In this document: one piece after another, positions 7,942 through 16,052 of the stretch
Layout of the letters: every line of letters begins with the position of its first letter
Position numbering within the stretch: position 1 is the first letter of the stretch
Assembly: GCF_022406875.1 (NCBI RefSeq)
Contig: NZ_CP023018.1
Span: 1,192,784-1,256,783 of the forward strand
Direction: 5' to 3'
Source: Ectothiorhodosinus mongolicus
GTDB lineage: Bacteria; Pseudomonadota; Gammaproteobacteria; Ectothiorhodospirales; Ectothiorhodospiraceae
Length of the DNA: 64,000 nucleotides
The notes under the pieces: generated by a model
Databases searched by the model: none
Seen by the model: only the letters and a program-made list of their open reading frames with translations
What the model was told of the DNA's origin: nothing
Position numbers and translations under genes: made by a program

Positions 7942-10062
7942 ATGTTCAAACGACTGCTTATTGCTTTAGGTGGACTTGTTGTCGTGGTGGTTTTGTTGGC
8001 CGCCTATCTCATCGCCACCTTTGATCCTAACGACTATAAAGCGCGTATTGAGAACCTGGTGGAGGCGCAAACTGGGCGCGCTTTGGAGATCTCCGGTGAT
8101 ATTCGCCTATCGATGTTCCCGTGGCTGGGGCTTGAGCTCCGTGAGACTCGGTTGGCCAATGCACAAGGGTTTAGTCCAGACGATTTTCTTCGGGTGCAAG
8201 AAGTGGAGGTGTCCGTTGCTTTGTTGCCTTTGCTGCGCCGTGAATTGCAAGTGCAAAGCCTGAGATTCGAGGGCCTTGAACTGTATTTGGCGATAGATGC
8301 GCAAGGACGAGCTAACTGGGAGGATTTGATACAGCCCACTGAAGCAGCAGTCGACACTCCGGCCACAACCGATTCACGGGAAGGCCTCACCCTGGCGGAT
8401 GTGGATATCGACGGCCTGCGTATCGCCGATGCGCGCCTTTATTGGGATGATCAACAAACCGATACGCGCCTGCGCGTCGAGCCATTTAACCTGACCTTGG
8501 GACGTTTGCGCCCAGGGGCAGAAACCCCTTTGGATGCGCAGTTAGATTTATGGCTTGAAGACCCAGAGGTGCATGCTAGCTTGGGGCTGACTGGACTACT
8601 GCGCTTGGATTTGCAGGAGCAAAGATATGCCTTGCGGCGCCTTATGCTGGTTGCTCAGCTTGAGGGTGAGCCTTTGCCCGCCGAGATTAATGTCAGTCTG
8701 CAGGGTGACGTCGTCGCTGACCTGAGTGCACAAGTCGTGCGCATGGAGCGTTTGTCACTGGATGCTCTAGGCGCCACGCTGACCGGTCTCGTCACCATTA
8801 GCGGATTGGATAGTTCGGAGCCTTCGGTGAGCGGGGAATTCCGTAGTGATCTACTCAACCCGAGAAGTCTACTCTCCGAACTGTCCATAGATTTGCCACC
8901 CATTGCGCGCGAGGACGCGTTTAGCGCGGCATCGATTGATGTGGAATTTGAGATGCGAGGTAATGCCATACAGCTATCGCCCATCAGCCTGCGCCTGGAT
9001 GACAGTAATCTGCAAGGCAGTTTTACTTTGACGGACTTCGCCCAGCCTGCCATTCGCACACGCCTCGAGCTCGATCGCATCAATGTGGATGATTATCTGC
9101 CTGTGGGTGAGGCGATGGACGAACCTGCAGCGGGCACCCCGGCTGAGTGGTCTGATGAAAAGATAGAGCTACCTTTGGAGGCCTTGCGAAGTTTGAATCT
9201 CGATGGCGAGTTTAAGGTAGCGCAGTTAACCGTGATGAATCTGGCCCTCACCGATGCCAATGCCGCCATTCGAGCGCGCAATGGGCTCTTGGAATTGCGC
9301 AGTCTTACTGGCAATGCCTATCAAGGCTCATTGAGCAGCACCGCCAGTTTAGATGTGCGCGCAGAGGTTCCTGCAATAACCGCGGGTGCGCAGCTGGGCA
9401 ATGTGCAGTTTGGTCCGCTACTCGTGGACTTATTGGGCAATCAGCTGGTCACCGGCGCGGCCCATGCCGAACTGAATGTGAATACCCGCGGACAGTCGAT
9501 CAAACAATGGATAGCGGCGCTCAATGGCAATGGCTCAATGCGCGCCGAAGATGGTGCGGTCATGGGTATCAATGTCGCCCAAATCATTCGTGATGCTGAG
9601 GCTAGGTTACGTGGGCGCAGCGCAGCAGCTGAAGAAGAACCGCGTAAGACCGACTTCACAGCAATCTCCGCCAGCTTTGCTATCCGTAATGGTGTGGTGA
9701 GTAATGATGATTTGACGGCCTCTTCGCCGCTGCTGCGTGTCACCGGGCGGGGTCAGGCGGATTTGAACGCACAAACGCTGGATTATCGATTGGACACGCG
9801 ACTGGTAGCCACGCTAGAGGGGCAGGATGGCCAGCCCTTGGACCAGCTGCGCAATGTCAACCTGCCCATCACTATTCGCGGCACATTTGCTGAACCACGG
9901 TTTGGTCTGGACTTACAGGCCATTTTAGGGGATCGCCTGCGAGAGGAGATTCGCGAGCGAGTGACACCACAAATTGAAGAGCAAAGGGATCGGGTGCGCG
10001 AAGAGGTGGATCGCTTGCGTGATTCAGTGGGTGATTCTTTGTTGGATCGTTTGCGCCGCTGA
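7942..10062 (+). CDS. asmA: AsmA family protein
   Basis: 706 residues. A single N-terminal transmembrane helix (about residues 5-27, rich in Val and Leu) is followed by FDPNDYKARIENLVEAQTGR, the typical AsmA opening. A large periplasmic domain of repeated beta-strand blocks follows, with an AsmA_2-like region near residues 500-660. The last 45 residues are a highly charged Arg/Glu helix. AsmA-like proteins are inner-membrane anchored bridges implicated in lipid transport to the outer membrane. It starts 22 bases after moaC and ends 17 bases before mutY. Confidence 0.88.
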   Translation: MFKRLLIALGGLVVVVVLLAAYLIATFDPNDYKARIENLVEAQTGRALEISGDIRLSMFPWLGLELRETRLANAQGFSPDDFLRVQEVEVSVALLPLLRRELQVQSLRFEGLELYLAIDAQGRANWEDLIQPTEAAVDTPATTDSREGLTLADVDIDGLRIADARLYWDDQQTDTRLRVEPFNLTLGRLRPGAETPLDAQLDLWLEDPEVHASLGLTGLLRLDLQEQRYALRRLMLVAQLEGEPLPAEINVSLQGDVVADLSAQVVRMERLSLDALGATLTGLVTISGLDSSEPSVSGEFRSDLLNPRSLLSELSIDLPPIAREDAFSAASIDVEFEMRGNAIQLSPISLRLDDSNLQGSFTLTDFAQPAIRTRLELDRINVDDYLPVGEAMDEPAAGTPAEWSDEKIELPLEALRSLNLDGEFKVAQLTVMNLALTDANAAIRARNGLLELRSLTGNAYQGSLSSTASLDVRAEVPAITAGAQLGNVQFGPLLVDLLGNQLVTGAAHAELNVNTRGQSIKQWIAALNGNGSMRAEDGAVMGINVAQIIRDAEARLRGRSAAAEEEPRKTDFTAISASFAIRNGVVSNDDLTASSPLLRVTGRGQADLNAQTLDYRLDTRLVATLEGQDGQPLDQLRNVNLPITIRGTFAEPRFGLDLQAILGDRLREEIRERVTPQIEEQRDRVREEVDRLRDSVGDSLLDRLRR

Positions 10063-10079
10063 TTCGATCAGTTCGCCAT

Positions 10080-11120
10080 ATGAGTTTTGCGGACCAACTC
10101 CTGGCTTGGTTTGACTGCCATGGTCGGCATGACCTGCCATGGCAGGTGGATAAGACTGCCTACCGCGTCTGGGTGTCTGAGGTGATGTTGCAACAGACCC
10201 AGGTGAGTACCGTAGTCGCTTATTTCCAGCGCTTCATGCAGCGCTTTCCTGATGTGGGCAGTTTGGCTCGGGCAGACACCGATGAAGTGCTGCATTATTG
10301 GTCTGGTTTGGGTTATTACGCGCGGGCCCGCAACCTGCATAAGGCAGCAAAGCGCATTGTCGCAGACTATGCCGGTGAGTTTCCGAAACAGCGGGAACAG
10401 CTGGAGGCCTTGCCCGGTATCGGCCGCTCAACGGCGGCAGCCATTCTCGCCATTACCTATGGTCAGCGCGAGGCGATTTTAGATGGCAACGTGAAGCGGG
10501 TTCTTTGCCGTCAAGCTGGCATTGAAGCTTGGCCTGGCGAAACCACAGTATTAAAGCAGCTTTGGACCTTGGCTGAACGGCTCACGCCTAGTCAACGCGT
10601 AAGCGATTACACGCAAGCCATTATGGATTTGGGGGCTACCGTTTGCACCCGCACAAAACCCCAATGCGAGATCTGTCCAGTGGCGCAAAGCTGCGCGGCG
10701 CGATCACAAAATAAACAACAGAGTTTACCCGCGCGGCGACCCTCGCGGCGGCCCAGTGAGCAGGTTTTGATATGGCTGATCGTTGAAAGCGACCAGGGCA
10801 TACTTTTGGAGCGTCGAAACAATCAGGGGATCTGGGGTGGGCTTTGGGGCTTCCCAGAATTCGATCAAAAGGAACAGGCCCTTGATTGGTTGCAGAGTGA
10901 ATCAGCGCATGATGTTGAACTGGGGCCGATAATGCCCGTCATACAACATCGTCTCACCCATCGGCTGATGCACATCCAACCCATTCGGGTGCGTTTGAAT
11001 AACCCTGCATTTAGCGTTATGGAAGCGGATCAGCGGCTTTGGTATAAAGGGGAGCCTCAAGTGGCTCTGGGTTTAGCGGCCCCCGTAACTCAGCTGTTGA
11101 AACAATTGCATGTGACTTAA
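10080..11120 (+). CDS. mutY: MutY, adenine DNA glycosylase
   Basis: 346 residues. MutY removes adenine mispaired with 8-oxoguanine. The helix-hairpin-helix region has the catalytic Glu in VSEVMLQQTQVSTV and the LPGIGRSTAAAILA hairpin. The catalytic Asp is in LDGNVKRVLCR. Four cysteines in CTRTKPQCEICPVAQSC have the C-X6-C-X2-C-X5-C spacing of the [4Fe-4S] cluster. The C-terminal third is the NUDIX-like domain that recognises 8-oxoG. The stop TAA overlaps an out-of-frame ATG and yggX follows at once, as in E. coli. Confidence 0.96.
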   Translation: MSFADQLLAWFDCHGRHDLPWQVDKTAYRVWVSEVMLQQTQVSTVVAYFQRFMQRFPDVGSLARADTDEVLHYWSGLGYYARARNLHKAAKRIVADYAGEFPKQREQLEALPGIGRSTAAAILAITYGQREAILDGNVKRVLCRQAGIEAWPGETTVLKQLWTLAERLTPSQRVSDYTQAIMDLGATVCTRTKPQCEICPVAQSCAARSQNKQQSLPARRPSRRPSEQVLIWLIVESDQGILLERRNNQGIWGGLWGFPEFDQKEQALDWLQSESAHDVELGPIMPVIQHRLTHRLMHIQPIRVRLNNPAFSVMEADQRLWYKGEPQVALGLAAPVTQLLKQLHVT

Positions 11121-11131
11121 TGGAGAGAATA

Positions 11132-11404
11132 ATGGCGCGTATGGTGAATTGTGTGGTTCTCGGGCACGAGGCTGAAGGCCTTGATTTGCCGCCTTATCCG
11201 GGCGAGATGGGTAAGCGCATCTACACCAGCGTATCCAAGGAGGGCTGGCAGAAATGGGTCAGTCATCAGACCATGTTGATCAATGAGTACCGCTTGACGC
11301 CGATTGAGCCCAAGGCGCGCAAATTTCTAGAAGAGGAAATGGAAAAATTCCTATTCAGTGGCGGTGCGACGATGCCCGAGGGCTATGTAGACCCCAATAA
11401 GTAA
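11132..11404 (+). CDS. yggX: YggX, Fe(2+)-trafficking/oxidative-damage protection protein
   Basis: 90 residues, matching E. coli YggX (91). MARMVNCVVLGHEAEGLD starts the small fold with the conserved Cys-7, and YPGEMGKRIY and the SHQTMLINEYRL segments follow. The family protects Fe-S enzymes from oxidative damage and may move iron. The ATG at 11132 is chosen since GGAGA at 11122-11126 is well placed; an ATG at 11120 overlaps the mutY stop but lies too close. It forms an operon with mutY, linking DNA oxidation repair to Fe-S protection. Confidence 0.93.
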   Translation: MARMVNCVVLGHEAEGLDLPPYPGEMGKRIYTSVSKEGWQKWVSHQTMLINEYRLTPIEPKARKFLEEEMEKFLFSGGATMPEGYVDPNK

Positions 11405-11407
11405 GCG

Positions 11408-11441
11408 GCTTTATGTGCGCTTTTTCTTGCGCACATAAAGC
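11408..11441. repeat. Perfect 13-bp inverted repeat over the yggX/fur-family gene junction
   Basis: GCTTTATGTGCGC at 11408-11420 and its exact complement at 11429-11441 flank an 8-base loop (TTTTTCTT). It starts 4 bases after the yggX stop and covers the last codons and stop of the converging fur-family gene. It could fold in both transcripts, so a bidirectional terminator or 3'-end stabiliser is plausible, though no T-run follows either arm. Confidence 0.7.
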
Positions 11442-11839
11442 TCCATGCGGTGATGCACGATATCGTAGCCCAACTCGGCTGCGATCTCTGCTTGCAGGCG
11501 CTCAATGCGATCCGAGCAAAACTCCACGACTTTGCCGGTATCAATATCGATCATATGATCGTGATGCTCGGTCTCGGAATGCTCAAATCGAGCCGGTGTG
11601 CCCTCAAATTGGTGCCGGTGGATGACGCCTTGTTCTTCCAGTGCGGCTAAGGTCCGGTAAACCGTTGATAGGGATATGCCGGGTACCTGTGATTCTACGC
11701 GGCGATGTAATTCAACGGCATTGGGATGATCTTCCGCTGTGGCTAAAACCCTGAGCAGGGCTTGGCGTTGACGGGTCATGCGCACACCCGCATCCCTGAG
11801 AGCTTGTTTCATTCGCTCGCTGCGCTCTGCCACATTCAT
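11411..11839 (-). CDS. Fur family metal-responsive repressor (Mur/Fur-like)
   Basis: 142 residues with the Fur layout: an N-terminal winged helix (MTRQRQALLRVL, then LSTVYRTLAALEEQGVIHR) and a C-terminal dimer domain with HSETEHHDHMIDIDTGKVVEF. The two CXXC structural zinc motifs of Zur and of many gammaproteobacterial Fur proteins are absent; DIDTGK in place of a Cys pair is like the Fur/Mur proteins of alphaproteobacteria. It lies 24 bases after the last gene of the TroABCD-like operon, so it most likely controls Mn (or Zn/Fe) uptake and its own synthesis. Mur is my preferred reading; Fur is the alternative. Confidence 0.8.
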   Translation of the reverse strand: MNVAERSERMKQALRDAGVRMTRQRQALLRVLATAEDHPNAVELHRRVESQVPGISLSTVYRTLAALEEQGVIHRHQFEGTPARFEHSETEHHDHMIDIDTGKVVEFCSDRIERLQAEIAAELGYDIVHHRMELYVRKKKRT

Positions 11840-11863
11840 GATGGGGATTTTGCCGTAATCACC

Positions 11864-13000
11864 TTAGGCCAGTCCACGCCCGGGTCCGAAAATGGAGTGG
11901 GCTTCTGCCTCACCCTTTAGTTTTAACGACAACAGGCCGCCGCGCCGCTCGATCAAACCGCGATCATAAGCGCGGGCAATCACTGCCTGAGCATGAGACT
12001 CGGGCCAACGCAAATGATCCACCAAAGCATGCAGAGTATTCTCTTCTGCCATTCGCTCGGTGTTTTGATGTGTGTAAAGATGGGCAACGAGAGCCCGGCA
12101 GTCATGGTCCAGCTTTTCAGTGCGACGACTGAGCGCCTGTGCCAATAGGCCTCGCTCTGGAGCCAACACGAAGGCTACCGCGAATATCACCCCGGTCATG
12201 CTGGCCATCATGCCGCCAATGGAGACATCCCAATAGATCGCCAGAAAATATCCGCTAACGCAGGCCAGCAGTGAGAAGAGAACCGACAGCGTGACCATGC
12301 TGTGTAAGCGGCGTGTTAACAGGTAAGCCGTTGCCGGGGGGACGATGATAAAGGCGATAAAAAGAATCGCTCCCACAGCCTCGAATGAGGCCACGGCAGT
12401 CACGCTGGTCAAGCCCAATAACCCATAGTGTATCAAGCCAGGCATGAGTCCTAGCGCAGCCGCCAAAGCAGGGTCGAAAGTACCGATTTTCAGCTCTTTC
12501 CATAGCGCTAACACAAAAACAAGATTGATGACCAAGACGCTGCTGAGCGTGACCACGGCGATGGGTATCTGTTGATCCAGCAGGCTCGTGGTGTTGAGCC
12601 AGACAAAGGCGATCTCGCCCAAGAGCACACTATCAACATCGATATGAACATTGCGCGCATGCAGGGAAATCAAGATGACGCCCAGGGCAAACAATGCTGG
12701 GAATATCAGGCCGATAGCCGCATCCATCTTAACCAATCGCGAACGCGCCAACAGTTCCGTCAATATCACGGTCAAAAGGCCAGTTAGGGCGGCGCCTATG
12801 ACTTGTATAGGACCCGAAGTTTCTCGGGTGAGCAGCCAAACCACAATAATGCCTAAGACGATGGAGTGGCTGATGGCATCTGACAACATCGCGTTACCGC
12901 GCAAAACAAGAAAGCAGCCCAACAAGGAGGCAGATGCACCTACCAGCATTCCCGTCAGCAAAATCATATTGCTGGGTGAGGCAAAGAATGCGTCGATCAT
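11864..13000 (-). CDS. Metal ABC transporter permease (TroD/MntD-like) with C-terminal winged-helix-like domain
   Basis: 378 residues from the ATG at 13000, which overlaps the upstream permease stop as ATGA. About residues 5-285 form eight or nine hydrophobic helices of the ABC-3 permease family (Mn/Zn/Fe importers), with VLRGNAMLSDAISHSIVLGI early and the FEAVGAILFIAFIIVPPATAYLLT motif that contacts the ATPase. The final 90 residues are soluble and carry repeated His. They look like a winged helix: ENTLHALVDHLRWPE, then an AQAVIARAYDRGLIERRGG turn and a LKLKGEAEA wing. Typical TroC permeases lack this tail. It may sense metal or regulate the pump; that is inference. Confidence 0.85.
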   Translation of the reverse strand: MIDAFFASPSNMILLTGMLVGASASLLGCFLVLRGNAMLSDAISHSIVLGIIVVWLLTRETSGPIQVIGAALTGLLTVILTELLARSRLVKMDAAIGLIFPALFALGVILISLHARNVHIDVDSVLLGEIAFVWLNTTSLLDQQIPIAVVTLSSVLVINLVFVLALWKELKIGTFDPALAAALGLMPGLIHYGLLGLTSVTAVASFEAVGAILFIAFIIVPPATAYLLTRRLHSMVTLSVLFSLLACVSGYFLAIYWDVSIGGMMASMTGVIFAVAFVLAPERGLLAQALSRRTEKLDHDCRALVAHLYTHQNTERMAEENTLHALVDHLRWPESHAQAVIARAYDRGLIERRGGLLSLKLKGEAEAHSIFGPGRGLA

Positions 13001-13932
13001 GACGCACCCCGGGCTGAAGAGCCGTGCGGGTCGCGCGCCAGCGCCAAGAGCTGTCGGCGAGCCCTGCGACGGGCGATCGCTTGCCATAACAAGCCCCGCC
13101 TTGGCGCAAACAGTAAGGACACAGCGACGATCGCTGAAACGATCAAGACCACGACTGGACCGGTGGCAAGCCCGCGACTGGCAGCGCTAACCAATGCGCC
13201 GCTGGCCCCGGAAAATGCACCAATGGCAGCCGACAAGAACACCATGTGGCTAAGGCGATCTGTCCATTGACGAGCCGCTGCTGCGGGCGCTATCAGCAAA
13301 GCCACCATGAGCACTACGCCCACCAGCTGCAAGCCAACCACAATAGCCAGCGCCACCATCACCGTTAAGCCCGCCTCAATCCACATCACGGGCAGACCTT
13401 GAGCGCGCGCGAAATCAGGATCAAAGCTCACCAGCTTGAATTCTTTCCAGAACAGAGACACCAACGCCAACGCAAATATCGTGACCCCACTCATAATCCA
13501 CAAATCACTGCGTAAAATACTGGCTGCCTGACCAAACAAAAAAGTCATTAAGCCAAGGCTCGAAGCGTCTCCCTGATTTTGAATGAACGTCAGCAGCACG
13601 ATGCCCACTGCAAAAAACACGCTAAGAACGATCCCCAAAGCCGCATCGGTTTTTAAGGTGGTGCGCCGCACGATTAGCAGCATAACTAGGGCAGCCAAAG
13701 CGCCACTAAAAAAAGCACCCGCCAAGATGCTTCCCAAATCACGGCCGCCGGCGATGAGAAAGCCAAGACAAACACCGGGTAGGGCGGCGTGACTGAGTGC
13801 ATCTCCCAATAGGCTTTGCTGACGCAAAACGGCAAATGTCCCCAGTACACCGCTTAGTACGCCAAGCATGGCAGCACCCATAAGCACGGTTTGCACTAAG
13901 CTGCTGGAGAGTAGGTCGAGTATCTCGCTCAT
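12997..13932 (-). CDS. Metal ABC transporter permease (TroC/MntC-like)
   Basis: 311 residues, an ABC-3 family integral membrane protein with about eight hydrophobic helices. VLRQQSLLGDALSHAALPGVCLGF near residue 35 and LVGVVLMVALLIAPAAAARQW near residue 225 are the conserved blocks. The C-terminus is short and basic, without the winged-helix tail of its paralogue. Two different permeases with one ATPase and one binding protein is the TroABCD layout, where the two form a heterodimeric channel for Mn or Zn. It starts 11 bases after the ATPase gene. Confidence 0.92.
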   Translation of the reverse strand: MSEILDLLSSSLVQTVLMGAAMLGVLSGVLGTFAVLRQQSLLGDALSHAALPGVCLGFLIAGGRDLGSILAGAFFSGALAALVMLLIVRRTTLKTDAALGIVLSVFFAVGIVLLTFIQNQGDASSLGLMTFLFGQAASILRSDLWIMSGVTIFALALVSLFWKEFKLVSFDPDFARAQGLPVMWIEAGLTVMVALAIVVGLQLVGVVLMVALLIAPAAAARQWTDRLSHMVFLSAAIGAFSGASGALVSAASRGLATGPVVVLIVSAIVAVSLLFAPRRGLLWQAIARRRARRQLLALARDPHGSSARGAS

Positions 13933-13943
13933 GCACCCACCCT

Positions 13944-14702
13944 TTAGGGGGTCGCGGCAATAGCCGCTAACTGCCGGCCATAGGCAGCATGCAAGTTTTC
14001 TTGGTTGTAGACCTGATGCAAAGGCCCTTGGGCGATCACACGAACATTCATGATCACCATCCAGTCAAAGTAGGACTGTACGGTTGTCAGGTCATGATGC
14101 ACAACGATGATGGTGCGCCCCAGATCACGCAGCCTTTGCAGTAGGCTCATGATGATATTTTCTGTGGTGGCATCCACCCCCGCCAAGGGTTCATCCAGAA
14201 GAATAATGGGCGCCTCCTGCACCAGCGCGCGGGCAATAAAGACGCGTTGCTGCTGGCCGCCTGATAGGCGACTGATCTGGCGATCGGCAAAGTCTTGCAT
14301 GCCGACCTCAGCCAGCGCATCCAGAGCGCGCTGGCGGTCGGCAGCGCTCGGTCGACGAAACCAGCCTACTTGCGCATAAAGCCCCATTTCCACGACATCG
14401 CGCACCGTGGTAGGAAAATCCCAATCGACACTATGCCGTTGGGGTACATAGCCAATGCGTGCCCCCATTTGTTTCGCTGTGCGCCCCAAAAAGCGCACAT
14501 GGCCTGCCACCGGTCTAACCAGTCCTAGAGCGGTTTTGAGTAGAGTCGATTTGCCCGACCCGTTGGGCCCAACGACGGCAGCCATGACGCCGGGAGGAAT
14601 ATTTAAGTCGATATCCCATAATACCGGCGTGGCATCATAGGCGACTGTTAAATCCTCGATATGAAGGGCCCATTGCGGCTCATGCAGGCTGTTATCAGTC
14701 AT
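13944..14702 (-). CDS. Metal ABC transporter ATP-binding protein (TroB/MntB-like)
   Basis: 252 residues from the ATG at 14702; a TTG six bases upstream is less likely. It has Walker A VGPNGSGKST near residue 43, the signature RLSGGQQQRVFIARAL, Walker B IILLDEPLAGVD and the switch His in VVHHDL. ABC ATPases of this group (with GYVPQRHSVDWDFP) power Mn/Zn/Fe uptake. It lies between the binding-protein gene (17 bases away) and the permease gene in one operon. Confidence 0.93.
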   Translation of the reverse strand: MTDNSLHEPQWALHIEDLTVAYDATPVLWDIDLNIPPGVMAAVVGPNGSGKSTLLKTALGLVRPVAGHVRFLGRTAKQMGARIGYVPQRHSVDWDFPTTVRDVVEMGLYAQVGWFRRPSAADRQRALDALAEVGMQDFADRQISRLSGGQQQRVFIARALVQEAPIILLDEPLAGVDATTENIIMSLLQRLRDLGRTIIVVHHDLTTVQSYFDWMVIMNVRVIAQGPLHQVYNQENLHAAYGRQLAAIAATP

Positions 14703-14719
14703 ACGCAATCATTGTCGGC

Positions 14720-15721
14720 TTAGGGGCTTGGTGCAAGCCCCCATGCGTGAGCCCAGTCACTCAGAGCATTTGGCCATGGGGGTACTTCGCCCCCCAAAGC
14801 CTCGGTGATGGTCATCGTGTTATGGCGGATCATGCCAATATAAGTCCCTTCCACTGTACCTTGGCGACCCATAGCATCAGAAAATAGTTCACCACCGATG
14901 CGCACATCGTGTCCTTTTGAACGCACTTCAGCAACCAAGGCTTCGATGGTGCGGGGATTAATGGTCGTCTCGACGAACACAGCAGGAATTTGGTTCTCCA
15001 CAACAAATCGTGCAACCGCGCGGATATCGCCAATGCTGGCCTCTGACTCAGTGCTGATACCCTCAATGGCCTCGCTGGCCTCCATGCCATAAGCCTCACC
15101 AAAGTATTCAAAAGCATCATGGGCGGTGACCAGCATGCGGCGATCCTCTGGAATAGAGCCAATGGCGCTAGTCACCCAGTCATGTAGGGCCGCCAACTGT
15201 GAGGTGTACGCCTCGGCGCGAGCGCGAATATCACTGGCGCAGGCCGGACGTTGTTCAATGACTGCGTCGCTGATGACAGGGATGATACGTGCCCAACGGC
15301 TGGTATCCATCCACAGATGTGGATCGACCGCGCCGGGCTCATCGGGATCATCCAGCAGTTCCTCGCGGGCATAAGCGGCATCTACCAGACCGACGGTTGG
15401 AACGCGGCCACGCATGTCACGAAGCACCTCGGCCAGGCGCGCTTCCAATGCGGGGTGAACATAGAAAATCAATTCTGCCCGTGCCAGGCGGTTCACGTCC
15501 GATGCGCTTGCGCGATAGAGGTGGGGGTCGCTGCCAGACCCCATCAAGGCTTGAACCTCAGCGCAGTCTCCAGCGACATTACGCGCCACATCGGCGATCA
15601 TTCCAACCGTGGTCAACACCCTTAATGGCTCTTGGGCACTACCAATGTGTGGCACGGTTAGGGCAAACCAGGCGCAAAGTAGGGGCGCGGCCCAAGATGA
15701 AGTCCCGATTTTAAAACGCAT
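14720..15721 (-). CDS. troA: Periplasmic Mn/Zn-binding protein of the TroA type
   Basis: 333 residues with a signal peptide (about residues 1-29, cleavage after GSA). The cluster A-I metal site is visible: His in GSGSDPHLYRAS, His in VDPHLWMD, His in VTAHDAFEYFG, and Asp in GGELFSDAMG. This His/His/His/Asp set and the GISTESEAS block match TroA of Treponema, which binds Zn and Mn, rather than PsaA-type Mn proteins with Glu. There is no His-rich loop of the ZnuA type. It is the first gene of the operon; a palindromic operator candidate lies 20-34 bases before its ATG. Confidence 0.92.
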   Translation of the reverse strand: MRFKIGTSSWAAPLLCAWFALTVPHIGSAQEPLRVLTTVGMIADVARNVAGDCAEVQALMGSGSDPHLYRASASDVNRLARAELIFYVHPALEARLAEVLRDMRGRVPTVGLVDAAYAREELLDDPDEPGAVDPHLWMDTSRWARIIPVISDAVIEQRPACASDIRARAEAYTSQLAALHDWVTSAIGSIPEDRRMLVTAHDAFEYFGEAYGMEASEAIEGISTESEASIGDIRAVARFVVENQIPAVFVETTINPRTIEALVAEVRSKGHDVRIGGELFSDAMGRQGTVEGTYIGMIRHNTMTITEALGGEVPPWPNALSDWAHAWGLAPSP

Positions 15722-15740
15722 TCATTCGAACCTTTGCACA

Positions 15741-15755
15741 TGCAATCCATTTGCA
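15741..15755. promoter_or_regulatory. Putative Mur/Fur-family operator (TGCAA-N5-TTGCA)
   Basis: TGCAATCCATTTGCA is a 15-base palindrome with perfect 5-base arms. It resembles the TGCAAAT-containing Mur-responsive sequences described for alphaproteobacteria (from memory). It lies between the predicted promoter and the ATG of troA, where a bound repressor would block transcription, and the operon ends with a Fur-family gene. Confidence 0.6.
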
Positions 15756-15775
15756 ACTAGAAAAGTGATGGCTCG

Positions 15776-15804
15776 ATCATAACGGCGTATTTGTGGCAGC
15801 GCAA
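15776..15804 (-). promoter_or_regulatory. Putative sigma70 promoter for the troABCD-like operon
   Basis: On the minus strand TATGAT (15776-15781) matches 5 of 6 bases of the -10 box; TTGCGC (15799-15804) is a weak -35 with a 17-base spacer. The start point near 15769 would put the TGCAA palindrome at about +15 to +29. Confidence 0.45.
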
Positions 15805-15817
15805 TAGGCGGCCGCAC

Positions 15818-15846
15818 TTGACGCAAACCCGGCCAGCAGGTTTAAT
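15818..15846 (+). promoter_or_regulatory. Putative promoter for tRNA-Phe
   Basis: TTGACG at 15818-15823 and TTTAAT at 15841-15846 each match 5 of 6 consensus bases, spacer exactly 17. A start near 15853 would give a 41-base leader before the tRNA. It diverges from the troA promoter. Confidence 0.6.
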
Positions 15847-15893
15847 ACGCCACCTTGCCGTGTCACTGTTCCGGCATGTCTCGCGCTTCAAAA

Positions 15894-15969
<76 letters not shown>

Positions 15970-16052
15970 TTAATCAATGACTTACGCGATTTTTGGCAGC
16001 GAGAAGGGTTTGCTGTTGCACCTCACTCAGTACAGCGATCAGCCAAAGCACG

